Origin: Microbacterium hydrocarbonoxydans
GTDB taxonomy: Bacteria > Actinomycetota > Actinomycetes > Actinomycetales > Microbacteriaceae
Assembly: GCF_011752045.1 (NCBI RefSeq)
Contig: NZ_JAAKXW010000002.1
Location: 542,030 to 606,029, forward strand
DNA length: 64,000 nt
Direction of reading: 5' to 3'
The notes beneath the pieces are model-generated. The model saw nothing but the letters and a program-made list of their open reading frames with translations. It ran no database searches and was not told the DNA's origin. Below, piece by piece: positions 9,765 to 19,196 of the stretch (positions within the stretch are counted from its first letter, which is position 1; each line of letters begins with the position of its first letter). Position numbers and translations under genes: made by a program.

Positions 9765-10939
9765 TCGGCGTCACCAACCTGTTCAGCATCGCGACCCGCA
9801 ACCTGCGGCAGAGCGGCATCCTCGTCGCGTTCGTCGCCATCGTGGCGTTCTTCGCCGTCCTCAACCCGGCCTTCCTCTCACCGGGCAACCTCACCAACAT
9901 CGTCCTGCAGTACTCGTACATCCTCATCCTCGCGATCGGCATGGTGATCGTGATCATCGCCGGCCACATCGACCTCTCGGTCGGCTCCGTGGTCGCGCTC
10001 ACCGGGGCCACGGCCGCGGTGCTGGTGATCCGGATGCAGCAGCCGTGGTGGGTCGGGGTGATCGCGGCCCTCGTCGTGGGCCTCCTCGTCGGCGCCTGGC
10101 AGGGCTTCTGGGTCGCCTTCGTCGGCATCCCCGCGTTCATCGTCACCCTGGCCGGGATGCTCCTCTTCCGCGGCCTCACCTTCATCGTCCTCAGCAACGT
10201 CTCGCTCTCCCCCTTCGGCGGGACCTACTACTCGATCGCGAACGGGTTCTTCAACGGGCTGCTGGGCGGCTACGGCGTCGACGTGTTCACGCTGGTGATC
10301 TTCGGCATCGGCATCGCCGGCTACGCGGTGTGGCAGGTGCGCGGGCGCCGCTCGAAGATCGCCCACCAGCAGTCCGTCGAGGCGCTGCCGTGGTTCATCG
10401 CGAAGATCGCCCTCATCGCCGCGGTCGTGATGTGGTTCGGCTACCAGCTGGCCACCAGCCGCGGCCTGCCGTTCGTGCTCATCATCCTCGCGGTGCTGAT
10501 CATGGCCTACGCGATCATCACCCAGAAGAGCGTGTTCGGGCGTCACGTCTACGCGATCGGCGGCAACCTGCACGCGGCCCTGCTCAGCGGCGTCAACGTG
10601 CGCAGGGTGAACTTCTGGATCTTCGTCAACATGGGCCTGCTCGCGGGCATCGCCGGCGTCGTCTTCTCCTCGCGCACCAACGGAGCCCAGCCCGGCGCCG
10701 GCAACATGTTCGAGCTCGACGCCATCGCGGCCTGCTTCATCGGCGGCGCGGCGGTCACCGGCGGCGTCGGCCGCGTCGGCGGCGCGATAGTCGGCGGCCT
10801 GATCATGGCGGTGATGAGCAACGGCATGCAGCTCATGGGTCTCGACCAGGCCACGCAGCAGGTGGTCAAGGGGCTCGTGCTGCTGATCGCGGTCGCATTC
10901 GACGTGTGGAACAAGCGCCGAGCCGGCGCCGCACGCTGA
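9761..10939 (+). CDS. mmsB: Multiple-monosaccharide ABC transporter permease
   Basis: A 392-residue integral membrane protein of the RbsC/XylH permease family, with roughly ten hydrophobic segments. Landmarks are [20 protein letters not shown] near the N-terminus, [39 protein letters not shown] and the C-terminal [19 protein letters not shown]. The GHIDLSVGS segment is the family hallmark. The start overlaps the mmsA-like stop. It forms the membrane channel of the importer; in this family it is a homodimer. Only 38 bp separate it from the ROK regulator, which appears to have its own promoter. Confidence 0.92.
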
Positions 10940-10965
10940 CCTCGGCGACGACCACACCCCCGCGG

Positions 10966-10971
10966 TAGGCT
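10966..10971 (+). promoter_or_regulatory. TAGGCT -10 box for leaderless ROK gene
   Basis: TAGGCT ends exactly six bases before the ATG at 10978, and no Shine-Dalgarno sequence is present. Transcription would start at or next to the A of the start codon. Confidence 0.6.
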
Positions 10972-10977
10972 CACGGC

Positions 10978-12156
10978 ATGAGCAGATGGTCCAGCGGTTC
11001 CCAGTCGGGGCTGCGCGAGGCCAACACCGCGAAGATCGTCGACGCGGTGAAGCGCTTCGGCGGGCTCACCCAGGTGGAGCTCGCCGAAGCGACCAGCCTG
11101 TCGACCGCGACCGTGTCGGCCATCGTCAAGGAGCTCTCGCTGTCCGGGCTGGTCGAGACCCGGCCCACCTCGCGCAGCGGCCGCCGGGCGCAGCTGGTCA
11201 CGATCGCCCGCCGCGCCGGCGTCGTCGCCGCCGTGCAGATCGGCAGCCGCAGCATGCGCGTTCGGCTCACCGATGTCGGCCAGGACGTGCTCGCGGACCG
11301 CGGGATGCCGCTGCCGGCCGATCACGCGGAGGACACCGTCCTCGACCGGATCACCCTGCTGCTGATCGACATGCTCGGCATGATCGCCGCCGATCCCGAG
11401 GACCTCATCGGCGTCTGCATCGCCGTGCCCGCCGCCGTCGACCCGGAGTCGGGACTGATCGCCTACCGCGGCGTGATGCGTCGCTGGGAGGACCAGCCGG
11501 TCGCGGCCGTCGTCCAGCAGCGTCTCGGGTGCCCGGTCATCGTCGAGAAGGACGCCAGCCTCGCCGCCCTCGCGGAGGCGACCCTGGGCACCGCGCGCGA
11601 CGTGGCCGACAGCCTGTTCGTCCACGCCTCCTACACGACCAGCGCCGGCATCGTGCTCGGCTCCCGGCTCTACCGCGGACACGCGGGGACGGCCGGGGAG
11701 ATCGGTCACCTGCAGGTCGACCCCGCCGGCTCCGTCTGCACGTGCGGACAGCGCGGATGCCTGGAGACGCTCGTCGGCGCGGAAGCGATCACCGCGCCGC
11801 TGCGCACGATCCACGGGCAGGTCACCTTCAAGGACGTGATCGCGCGCGCGGCATCCGGCGATCCCGGCTGCGCACGGGTCGTGTCGGATGCCGCGACCAC
11901 GCTCGGCCGCGTGGTCGCCGGCGTCTGCCAGACCCTCGGCCCCGAGGTCGTCACCGTGGGCGGCGAGCTCGTCGAGGCGGGGCCGATCTTCCTGCTCCCC
12001 TTCGCGTCGGCGCTGCGCGACCACGCCCCGCAGGGCCGCGCCCCGCGCCGCGATCCGGTGCCCACCTCGTTCGGCAAGGATGCGGTGCTCGTCGGCGCCA
12101 CGATCCACATCCTGCAGTCGACCGACCCGTCGCAGCTGCTCGAGGACCGCTCGTGA
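10978..12156 (+). CDS. ROK-family transcriptional regulator
   Basis: A 392-residue ROK protein. Residues about 15-65 form a winged helix-turn-helix (QVELAEATSLSTATVSAIVKEL). The rest is a sugar-kinase-like domain with the ROK zinc motif CTCGQRGCLE preceded by GEIGHLQVDP. ROK repressors respond to sugars; as a neighbour of a ChvE/Mms importer it probably controls that operon, with the twin palindromes at 6782 and 6903 as candidate sites. The kinase catalytic residues are not obvious, consistent with a regulator. It overlaps the next ATPase gene by 4 bases (GTGA). Confidence 0.9.
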   Translation: MSRWSSGSQSGLREANTAKIVDAVKRFGGLTQVELAEATSLSTATVSAIVKELSLSGLVETRPTSRSGRRAQLVTIARRAGVVAAVQIGSRSMRVRLTDVGQDVLADRGMPLPADHAEDTVLDRITLLLIDMLGMIAADPEDLIGVCIAVPAAVDPESGLIAYRGVMRRWEDQPVAAVVQQRLGCPVIVEKDASLAALAEATLGTARDVADSLFVHASYTTSAGIVLGSRLYRGHAGTAGEIGHLQVDPAGSVCTCGQRGCLETLVGAEAITAPLRTIHGQVTFKDVIARAASGDPGCARVVSDAATTLGRVVAGVCQTLGPEVVTVGGELVEAGPIFLLPFASALRDHAPQGRAPRRDPVPTSFGKDAVLVGATIHILQSTDPSQLLEDRS

Positions 12157-12920
12157 ACGTGACCGCCTCGCAGGCGGAGCCGCTGCTCACGCTCCGCGGG
12201 ATCACCAAGCGCTTCGGCGCCGTCGAGGCGCTCAACGACGTCGACTTCACGGTCAGCGCGCGCGAGGTCGTCGGTCTGGTCGGCGACAACGCCGCCGGCA
12301 AGTCGACGCTCGCGAAGATCATCGCCGGGGCCCTCACCCCCACCGCGGGCGAGATCCGCCTCAACGGCGAGAAGGTCGACATCGCCACCCCCGCCGACGC
12401 GAACCGGCTGGGCATCGCCACCGTGTTCCAGGACCTCGCGGTGTGCGAGAACCTCGACGTCACCGCCAACGTCTTCCTCGGCCGCGAGCTGCGCACTCCG
12501 AGCGGGATGCTGCGCGACGGCGACATGGAGCGCGAGACGCGGCGGGCGCTGAGCGACCTCGCCGCCAGCATCCCGTCGATCCGCTCTCCGCTGCGCACCC
12601 TCTCCGGCGGTCAGCGGCAGGCGGTCGCGATCGCCAGGACCCTGATCAGCCAGCCGCGGCTGGTCGTGCTCGATGAGCCCACGGCATCCCTCAGCGTCGC
12701 CCAGACCGCGGATGTGCTCACCCACATCGAGCAGCTCCGCGAGCTGGGCCTCGGCGTGGTGTTCATCAGCCACAACATCGCCGATGTCCAGGCGGTGTCC
12801 GACCGGGTCGAGGTGCTCCGCCACGGCCGCAACAACGGGTCGTTCGGTCAGGATGCCGCATACTCCGACCTCATCGCCGCGATCATCGGCACCTCGCGCA
12901 GCGCGCCGCGCCCGGCTTGA
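12153..12920 (+). CDS. Single-domain sugar ABC ATPase (FrcA-like), without adjacent permease
   Basis: A 255-residue ABC ATPase. Walker A reads GDNAAGKST (the usual GAGKST altered to AAGKST), the signature is LSGGQRQAVAIAR, Walker B is RLVVLDEPTASL and the switch histidine follows in VVFISHN. Single-domain ATPases of this kind serve fructose-type (Frc) importers. It starts with a GTG that overlaps the ROK stop and ends the operon. No permease or receptor of its own is present, so it may work with the mmsB-like permease or elsewhere, or take part in regulation with the ROK protein. The start is set by the GTGA overlap. Confidence 0.82.
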   Translation: MNVTASQAEPLLTLRGITKRFGAVEALNDVDFTVSAREVVGLVGDNAAGKSTLAKIIAGALTPTAGEIRLNGEKVDIATPADANRLGIATVFQDLAVCENLDVTANVFLGRELRTPSGMLRDGDMERETRRALSDLAASIPSIRSPLRTLSGGQRQAVAIARTLISQPRLVVLDEPTASLSVAQTADVLTHIEQLRELGLGVVFISHNIADVQAVSDRVEVLRHGRNNGSFGQDAAYSDLIAAIIGTSRSAPRPA

Positions 12921-12929
12921 CGGTCACCC

Positions 12930-13637
12930 TCAGGAGCGGGAGGCGGCGTCGCGCGTGAACCTCGCCGTGACGTCGTCGATCACGGGGCGGGCCATGAGCG
13001 CGAGCAGGGCGGCGAACGCCCACAGGAGGAGCAGCAGGAGGATCTCGGACGCGGCGTGCACGAGGAAGGCGCCGACCACGAGCAGCGACAGGATGCCGAG
13101 GGAGAAAGGCCAGCGCGGCAGGAGCTGGGCGAGGGCGATGCGCGCCGCATCCCTGGTGCGGAACCGGAACGACGCGGTGAGGACGATCATGTGCCCGCAC
13201 CAGACCACGATGGCGGCGGCCAGGAGGAGGATGAGCGGCCGGAGGGCCGTACCGCCCTCGACGGCGCCGAGGTGTGTGAGGTTGAAGCTCAGCACCGCGA
13301 GCGCGAGGGCGGCCGGAGCGGCCCAGCGCAGGGTCGGCCCGAAGTCGCGCCGGTAGGCGCGGGAGAAATGGCGGCCCGGCGCGAGGTCGGGAGTCGCGGA
13401 TGCTGCGCGCACGGCCGAGACGCCGGCGACGAGCGCGGGGGCGATCGGGGTGAGGGCGAGCAGGAACAGCGGGAGGTTCGACGGGTCGCGATCGAGGAGC
13501 ATGATCGCGACCGTCGTGGGGAGGGTCGCGATCAGCAGCTGCGCCTCGAGCACGAGCATCCGGTAGACGATCGCCGCACCGCGGGAGAGCGGCCCGCGGC
13601 CGATCTCGTCGACCATTTCGTTCTTCGTGTCGCTCAT
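12930..13637 (-). CDS. DUF624 (YesL-type) membrane protein
   Basis: A 235-residue membrane protein with about five or six hydrophobic segments; the first reads VLEAQLLIATLPTTVAIMLLD, followed by LFLLALTPIAPALVAGVSA. DUF624/YesL proteins are found beside family-1 receptors and their two permeases in carbohydrate operons, where their role is unclear (probably an accessory of the importer). It is the last gene of the minus-strand operon starting at 20320, 56 bp after the receptor gene. It is convergent to the orphan ATPase gene, ten bases apart. Confidence 0.75.
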   Translation of the reverse strand: MSDTKNEMVDEIGRGPLSRGAAIVYRMLVLEAQLLIATLPTTVAIMLLDRDPSNLPLFLLALTPIAPALVAGVSAVRAASATPDLAPGRHFSRAYRRDFGPTLRWAAPAALALAVLSFNLTHLGAVEGGTALRPLILLLAAAIVVWCGHMIVLTASFRFRTRDAARIALAQLLPRWPFSLGILSLLVVGAFLVHAASEILLLLLLWAFAALLALMARPVIDDVTARFTRDAASRS

Positions 13638-13693
13638 GCTTCTCTCCCGGTGGTGCGGGGCGGCCGGTCATTGTGCGACCGGCCGCCCGGATG

Positions 13694-15361
13694 TCACTTC
13701 TCGGTCTTCGCGCGCTCGAGAGCGGTGTTGATGGTGTCGATGAGCTGGGCGGATCCGAGTCCCTCGATCTCGCCGACGTACGCGTCCCAGTCCGCATCGA
13801 TCGAGCGCTGACCGGTGATGAACGCGGCGGTGGCGGCGTGCACGGCATCCGTCAGCTGGGTCTGCAGGAGCGAGGTCTGCTCCAGCTCGATCTCGTCGAG
13901 CAGCGGCGCCGGCGCGACCGGCAGCTGCTCCTTGGAGTCGAGCTGCTCCTCGGTCCAGGCCGCGATCTCCTCCGTCATCAGCGAGAGCAGCAGCTCCTTC
14001 GAGGAGCCGTTGGCCGGCAGGAACACGCCGTTGCTGTAGCCGTAGTCGGCGTTCAGCTTCTTCGGCGCACCGGCGTTGACCGCGCTCCAGCCGATGTCGT
14101 CCATGAGGATGCGGGTGCCGTCGGCATCCTTCGTGAAGGTCTCGCCCTCGACGCCCCACTGGGCGAACTCGATGCCCTCATCCGAGAAGTACTGCCAGTC
14201 GATGTACTGCAGCAGGGCCTTGAAGTACGGCTTCTCGGCCGCGTCGCTGCCGATCATGAGCCCGGAGGTGAAGCGACCGCTCGGGAGGTTCGACCCGGCG
14301 GGTCCGCCGGGGATCGAGATCAGGCGGATCGGCACGTCCGGCTGGCCGGCATCCGCGAACTTCGTCCGGTACTCGGTGAGCGTCTGGGTGTTGCTGGAGA
14401 TCGCCGCCGACTGGCCCGAGATGAACTTCTGGGTGGCCTGATCGTCGCTCTGCGTGATCTCGGGGTCGAGGAGCCCGTCCTCGACGAGCCCGGTGACATC
14501 GGAGATCAGGTTGCGGTACTCGTCGGTGGTGCCCGTGAAGACGTACTCCCCGGCATCCTCGTCGTACCAGGTGTTCGAATACTGCCAGCCGGCGGCGGTG
14601 CCGTAGTTGGGCGCCATCACGTTGAGCAGCGAGCCGAGCGGCGTCGCGTCCGTCCACCGGTCCGACATCGCGTAGGCGAGTTCCGGGTTGGCCTCCTTGA
14701 CCTTCTCCAGCTGCTCGGCGAACTCGTCCCAGGTCTCGGGATCCTCGGTGATGCCCGCGTTCTCCCAGAGGTCCTCGCGGATCGCGACGCTGTACTCGAC
14801 GTTCGGCGTCTCACGAAGCCCCGGGAGCAGGTAGATCTTGCCGTCCGCCTGGCGGCGGTTGTCGAGCTCCTCCTCCAGCCCCCACTCCTCGACCTTCTCG
14901 GTGAAGTTGGGCATGTAGTCGAAGTAGTCGGAGACCGGCAGGACGGCTCCGCCGGAGACGAACTTCGTCTCCGTGCCGGAATAGGAGACCGAGATGATGT
15001 CGGTCGCCTCGCCGCTGCCGATCAGGAGCGACTTCTTCTGCTCGAAGTCGGACATCGGGATGTCGGTGCGCGAGAACGTGACGTTGTGGTCCTCGTCGAG
15101 GTGCTGGAAGACGGACCAGTCGTGCTGCACCGGGTAGGCCGGGTGGTCGCGGTACATCAGCGAGAACTCGACCGGCTCGGTCGCCTGGAAGGTCGTGCCG
15201 GCCTCGAAGTCGTCCATGGCGCCGACGGACTGCTCGTCGGCGATCGTGACGCCCTCGTCACCGGAGGCCTCGTCGACGGGACCGGACGAGCAGGCCGTCA
15301 GAGCGGCGGCGAAGGCGGCGATGCCCGCGACCCCCGCGAGGCTCCTGCGGGTGATGGTCAT
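13694..15361 (-). CDS. Carbohydrate-binding lipoprotein, extracellular solute-binding family 1 (LplA/YtcQ-like)
   Basis: A 555-residue receptor with an Arg-rich start (MTITRRSL), a hydrophobic signal and a lipobox LTAC (Cys at about residue 24). The length of about 550 residues, the FSLMYRDHPAYPVQHDW opening of the mature domain and the neighbouring LplB/LplC-type permeases point to the large oligosaccharide receptors such as LplA and YtcQ. AAGGAG lies nine bases upstream of the start. It should capture an oligosaccharide outside the membrane and hand it to the two permeases. The ATPase is not in the operon, as is usual for systems sharing an MsmX-type ATPase. Confidence 0.85.
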   Translation of the reverse strand: MTITRRSLAGVAGIAAFAAALTACSSGPVDEASGDEGVTIADEQSVGAMDDFEAGTTFQATEPVEFSLMYRDHPAYPVQHDWSVFQHLDEDHNVTFSRTDIPMSDFEQKKSLLIGSGEATDIISVSYSGTETKFVSGGAVLPVSDYFDYMPNFTEKVEEWGLEEELDNRRQADGKIYLLPGLRETPNVEYSVAIREDLWENAGITEDPETWDEFAEQLEKVKEANPELAYAMSDRWTDATPLGSLLNVMAPNYGTAAGWQYSNTWYDEDAGEYVFTGTTDEYRNLISDVTGLVEDGLLDPEITQSDDQATQKFISGQSAAISSNTQTLTEYRTKFADAGQPDVPIRLISIPGGPAGSNLPSGRFTSGLMIGSDAAEKPYFKALLQYIDWQYFSDEGIEFAQWGVEGETFTKDADGTRILMDDIGWSAVNAGAPKKLNADYGYSNGVFLPANGSSKELLLSLMTEEIAAWTEEQLDSKEQLPVAPAPLLDEIELEQTSLLQTQLTDAVHAATAAFITGQRSIDADWDAYVGEIEGLGSAQLIDTINTALERAKTEK

Positions 15362-15402
15362 GTTGTGTCTCCTTTGTGTGAACGTCGTCGTTCGACGTGA
15401 TG

Positions 15403-16332
15403 TCAGCCCTTGACCGACCCGAGCATCACGCCCGAGACGAAGTAGCGCTGGATGAACGGGTAGAAGCAGATGATCGGCAGCACGGTGAGCAGCATCGTCA
15501 CCGCCTGGATGTTCGACGCGACCTGCGCAGTCTCGCCGCCGGCGACCTCGGCCGTGCCGGTCGCCGCGGCGATGAGGTTGCGCAGGTAGATCGTGACCGG
15601 GAACAGGGACTTGTCATCAATGAAGAGGAAGGCGTTGAACCAGGAGTTCCAGAGTCCGACCGCGTAGAACAGCGTCATCGTGGCGAGCACGGCCTTCGAC
15701 AGCGGGAGGACGATCCGGAAGAAGACGCCGTACGTGGACAGCCCGTCGATCGCAGCGGCCTCCTCGAGCTCCGCAGGGAAGCTCTCGAAGAACGACTTCA
15801 TCACCAGCAGGTTGAACACGCTCAGTGCGCCGGGCACGACGACCGCCCAGATGCTGTTGCGCCAGCCGAGGGTGTTCGCGATGAGGATGTAGTTCGGGAT
15901 CAGCCCTCCGCCGAAGAACATGGTGAACACCGCGATCCCCACGAAGAACGTGCGTCCTTTGAGGTGGTGCTTGCTGAGCGCGTAGGCGTATGTGGTGGTG
16001 ATGATCATCGCGATGATCGTGCCGACGACCGTGTACAGGAAGGTGTTGCCGTAGTTCGTCCAGAACAGCCCGTCGCCCATCACCGCGCGGAACGTGTCGA
16101 TGTTGAACCCGCGCGGGATCAGGTTCACCTCGCCGGCCGCGATGTACCCCTCCGACGAGAACGCCTTCGCGACGAGGTTCAGGAACGGGTACAGCGTCAC
16201 GACGCACACCAGGACCAGCAGGATCGCGTTGACCACACGGAACAGGCGGTAGCCGAGCGACTCGCGGATGACGCCGGTCTCCCGGCGGACGTGGGAGATG
16301 TCGGGCTTGGGGGGAAGGGCTTCGGTCACCAT
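15403..16332 (-). CDS. Carbohydrate ABC permease (LplC/YtcP-like)
   Basis: A 309-residue permease with six membrane segments. Landmarks are YPFLNLVAKAFSSEGYI, LIPRGFNIDTFRAVM, and the ATPase-docking loop ELEEAAAIDGLSTYGVFFRIVLPLSKAV; the C-terminus ends PFIQRYFVSGVMLGSVKG, the signature ending of LplC-type proteins. The ATG at 16332 overlaps the end of the upstream permease gene by seven bases; the open frame extends far upstream but without family similarity. It pairs with the next gene to form the import channel. Confidence 0.9.
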   Translation of the reverse strand: MVTEALPPKPDISHVRRETGVIRESLGYRLFRVVNAILLVLVCVVTLYPFLNLVAKAFSSEGYIAAGEVNLIPRGFNIDTFRAVMGDGLFWTNYGNTFLYTVVGTIIAMIITTTYAYALSKHHLKGRTFFVGIAVFTMFFGGGLIPNYILIANTLGWRNSIWAVVVPGALSVFNLLVMKSFFESFPAELEEAAAIDGLSTYGVFFRIVLPLSKAVLATMTLFYAVGLWNSWFNAFLFIDDKSLFPVTIYLRNLIAAATGTAEVAGGETAQVASNIQAVTMLLTVLPIICFYPFIQRYFVSGVMLGSVKG

Positions 16333-17357
16333 AGCGAGGTTCCAACCAGTCGACGGGAGATGAAGTTGGCGCCGAGGACCAGCACCAGGCCGATGAGCGC
16401 CTCGAAGAGCCCGATCGCGGTTCCGTACGAGAACTGGGCGGACTGGATGCCGACTCGGTAGAGGTAGGTCGAGATGACGTCGGCCGTCGAGTAGATCAGC
16501 GGATTCTGCAGCAGCAGCACCTTCTCGAACCCGACGGACATGAACGAGCCGATGTTCAGGATCAGGAGGACCATCATCGTCGGGCGGATGCCGGGGAGCG
16601 TGATGTGCCAGGTCTGCTGCCAGCGGTTCGCTCCGTCGATCCGCGCGGCCTCGTACAGCTGATCGTCGATCGTGGTGAGCGCCGCGAGGTAGAGGATCGT
16701 CCCCCACCCGACGGTCTGCCACGCCTCGGAGGACACGTAGATGGTGCGGAACCACTCCGGCCGCTGCATGAAGGGAACCGGGTCGGCGCCGAAGGCCTCG
16801 ACCAGCTGATTGATGGTCCCGTTGAGCGAGGTCAGCTGCAGCACGAGTCCCGCGACGATGACGATCGACATGAAGTGCGGCAGGTACGACACCGTCTGCA
16901 CGATGCGCTTGAACCTGCTCGATCGCAGCTCGTTCAGCATCAGCGCGAGGACGATCGGCAGAGGGAAGCAGATCAGGAGCGTGAACGCGCCCAGGATGAC
17001 CGTGTTCCAGAACACCGTCCAGAACTGCTGGTTCGAGATGAAGGCCTCGAAGTAGTAGAAGCCCACCCACTCGTCTCCGAAGATCGACCCGCCCGGCCGG
17101 AACCTCCGGAACGCGATGACGTTGCCGAGCATCGGGACGTAGCGGAAGACCAGCAGGAACAGGATCGGCACGATCAGGAACGTGTAGAGCCTCCAGTCCC
17201 TGGCGAGCGCCCGGCGCCACGACTGCCGCGCGCGCGGAGTGCGGTCGCGCCGGAACAGGCGGCGCTGCGGGCGCGCGGTGGTGATCACCCGCGTCTCGCT
17301 CCCGGGCTGCGGCGGTGAGTCGCTGAGCGACGGCGGCGCTTCGACGATCTCAGGCAT
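16326..17357 (-). CDS. Carbohydrate ABC permease (LplB-like)
   Basis: A 343-residue permease with a basic N-terminal extension of about 50 residues before the first membrane segment (LYTFLIVPILFLLVFRYVPM). The PMLGNVIAFRRFRPGGSIFG segment, the docking loop EAARIDGANRWQQTWHITLPGI and the ending ANFISRRLVGTSLW fit LplB-type proteins. It has the best ribosome site in the operon, AAGGAGG nine bases before the ATG. It is the partner of the LplC-like permease. Confidence 0.9.
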   Translation of the reverse strand: MPEIVEAPPSLSDSPPQPGSETRVITTARPQRRLFRRDRTPRARQSWRRALARDWRLYTFLIVPILFLLVFRYVPMLGNVIAFRRFRPGGSIFGDEWVGFYYFEAFISNQQFWTVFWNTVILGAFTLLICFPLPIVLALMLNELRSSRFKRIVQTVSYLPHFMSIVIVAGLVLQLTSLNGTINQLVEAFGADPVPFMQRPEWFRTIYVSSEAWQTVGWGTILYLAALTTIDDQLYEAARIDGANRWQQTWHITLPGIRPTMMVLLILNIGSFMSVGFEKVLLLQNPLIYSTADVISTYLYRVGIQSAQFSYGTAIGLFEALIGLVLVLGANFISRRLVGTSLW

Positions 17358-17412
17358 TCAGGTCCACCTCCTTGTGGTTTCTGTGCGTTTCGGCGCTGCG
17401 CGCCGTGGTGTT

Positions 17413-18474
17413 CTAGGGAGTGAGCACGAGGGCCGCGGCCTGAGCCTGCAGGCTGAGCTCGGCCGCCTTGAAGGCGTGCGCCTGGGTCATCGCGGTCTCC
17501 GTGCCGTCGAGGCAGTCCCGGATGAGCCGCCCGAAGTACGGGAAGCCGGTCATGCCGTTCGCGTCGAAGCGGTACTGACCCTCCTGATTCACGAGCAGCA
17601 CCTGCCCTCCCCCGTTGTCGGTGGTGATGTCGGCGTACTTGCGCAGCTCCATGTAGCCGTCGGTGCCGAGGATGATCGTGCGCCCGTCACCGAAGACGCC
17701 GAGGCCCTCGGGTGTGAACCAGTCGACGCGCACGTAGCCGGAGGCGCCGTTGTCCAGCGCGACATGGGCGTCGCCGAAGTCGTCCAGGCCGGGGGTGTCG
17801 GGGTGCGCGTAGTTCGCGATCGTCGAGCTGAGGATGCTGCCGTCGGTCGCTCCCGTGTAGTGCAGGATCTGGTCGAAGTTGTGGCTGCCGATGTCGCACA
17901 GGATGCCGCCGTACTGGTCCTTGTCGTAGAACCAGGAGGGGCGTCCGCCGCCGACACGGTGCGGACCGAAGGACGCCACCTGGAGCACCTCGCCGATGGC
18001 TCCGCGCTCGATGAGCTGACTCGCGAGGATCGATGACTCGGTGTGCAGACGCTCGCCGTAGTACACGGCGTACTTCAGCCCGGTGCGCGCCGTCGCCTCC
18101 CGGGCCGCGTCGAGCTGCTCGAAGGTGGTGAGCGGCGCCTTGTCTACGAAGGCGTGCTTGCCGGCCTCGATGGCCCGCAGGCCGATCGGCGCCCGCTCCG
18201 AGGCGATCGCCGCGGTGGCGACCAGGCGGACGTGCGGGTCGTCGAGGATCTCCTGCTCCGACGACGCGACGCGCGCAGTCGGATACCGTTTCGCGAAGTC
18301 CTCCGCCTTCTCGACGTCGCGATCGAGCACCCAGGTGACCTCGGCACCGGCCTGGATGAGGCCGTCGGTCATGCCGTAGATGTGCCCGTGGTCGAGACCG
18401 ACCGCAGCGAAGCGGAACTCGCCCGGCCCGACGACGGGTTCGGGGAGCGGATCGAAGGTGTACGGGTGGCTCAT
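17413..18474 (-). CDS. Gfo/Idh/MocA-family oxidoreductase with DKAP motif
   Basis: A 353-residue NAD(P)-dependent sugar dehydrogenase-like protein. The N-terminal Rossmann part reads FRFAAVGLDHGHIYGM, so the usual GxGxxG is altered to GLDHGH. The position of the family EKP motif is occupied by DKAP (AFVDKAPLTT). Residues DIGSHNFDQILHYTG keep the usual catalytic-region His. The altered nucleotide and lysine motifs suggest a specialised cofactor or substrate. The ATG at 18474 overlaps the cupin gene by 4 bases. It is the middle enzyme of a catabolic operon. Confidence 0.85.
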   Translation of the reverse strand: MSHPYTFDPLPEPVVGPGEFRFAAVGLDHGHIYGMTDGLIQAGAEVTWVLDRDVEKAEDFAKRYPTARVASSEQEILDDPHVRLVATAAIASERAPIGLRAIEAGKHAFVDKAPLTTFEQLDAAREATARTGLKYAVYYGERLHTESSILASQLIERGAIGEVLQVASFGPHRVGGGRPSWFYDKDQYGGILCDIGSHNFDQILHYTGATDGSILSSTIANYAHPDTPGLDDFGDAHVALDNGASGYVRVDWFTPEGLGVFGDGRTIILGTDGYMELRKYADITTDNGGGQVLLVNQEGQYRFDANGMTGFPYFGRLIRDCLDGTETAMTQAHAFKAAELSLQAQAAALVLTP

Positions 18475-19196
18475 CGGGTCTGCTCCTGGTCTGTCACGTC
18501 GTAGGTGCGGAGGCGTCCGCACATGCCGTAGCGGCGTTCGCCGGCGGATGCTGCCGCCTGCTGCACCCGGGCTTCGTCGAGGTGGGTGGTGTCGCCCTGG
18601 GCGATGGCCTCCGCGTGGGCGAGGGATGTTCGGGCCTGGGCGAGCGGGCCCTGGCGGATGAGGTCGCCCCAGGCGGCGGCGCGGTGGCGGACGAGGACCG
18701 CGGCGGCGGCATGGAACGCGTCCAGGGCGGTGCGGTCGCCGGCGAGCACGGCATCGCGCAGGGTCTCGAACCCGGTCACGGCGAGGTCGCGGCGGCGGGC
18801 GGTCCGCTCGGCGCGGCCGTCGTCGTCGCCGCCGAGGGAGGCCGCGGCGGCGTAGGAATCGGCGCGGGCCATGACCTCCGCGGGGAACGTCATGACGGCA
18901 TCGCCCGCCTCGGGAAGTCCGGCGTTGCTCATCAGCACGACCACGCGCAGATCGCCGCGATTGACGGCACGGTGGATGGTGCCGGGGGTGAACCACACCA
19001 CGTCTCCTGCGGTCAGCGGCGTCTCCCGGAACCCGGCGGCGTCGATCGACTGCAGCGCACCCTCGCCGGAGATCACCACGTAGGCCTCGGTGGACACGAG
19101 GTGCATGTGCGGGCTGCCCCCGCAGACACCGTCGCCGGCAGCGGTGTCGTACACGTCGAGGTGAGACAGCGAGGTCCCACCCGGGAAGGTGCTCAT
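18471..19196 (-). CDS. Cupin-domain protein of the sugar operon
   Basis: A 241-residue protein whose first 110 residues form a cupin: PHMHLVSTEAYVVISGEGAL carries the first metal motif (His30, His32, Glu37), and TAGDVVWFTPGTIHRAVN carries the second with its His. The remaining half is helical and unrelated to any family I recall. A metal-binding cupin between two Gfo/Idh/MocA genes suggests an isomerase, epimerase or lactonase step on the same sugar. Four-base overlaps link it to both neighbours. Confidence 0.75.
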   Translation of the reverse strand: MSTFPGGTSLSHLDVYDTAAGDGVCGGSPHMHLVSTEAYVVISGEGALQSIDAAGFRETPLTAGDVVWFTPGTIHRAVNRGDLRVVVLMSNAGLPEAGDAVMTFPAEVMARADSYAAAASLGGDDDGRAERTARRRDLAVTGFETLRDAVLAGDRTALDAFHAAAAVLVRHRAAAWGDLIRQGPLAQARTSLAHAEAIAQGDTTHLDEARVQQAAASAGERRYGMCGRLRTYDVTDQEQTR

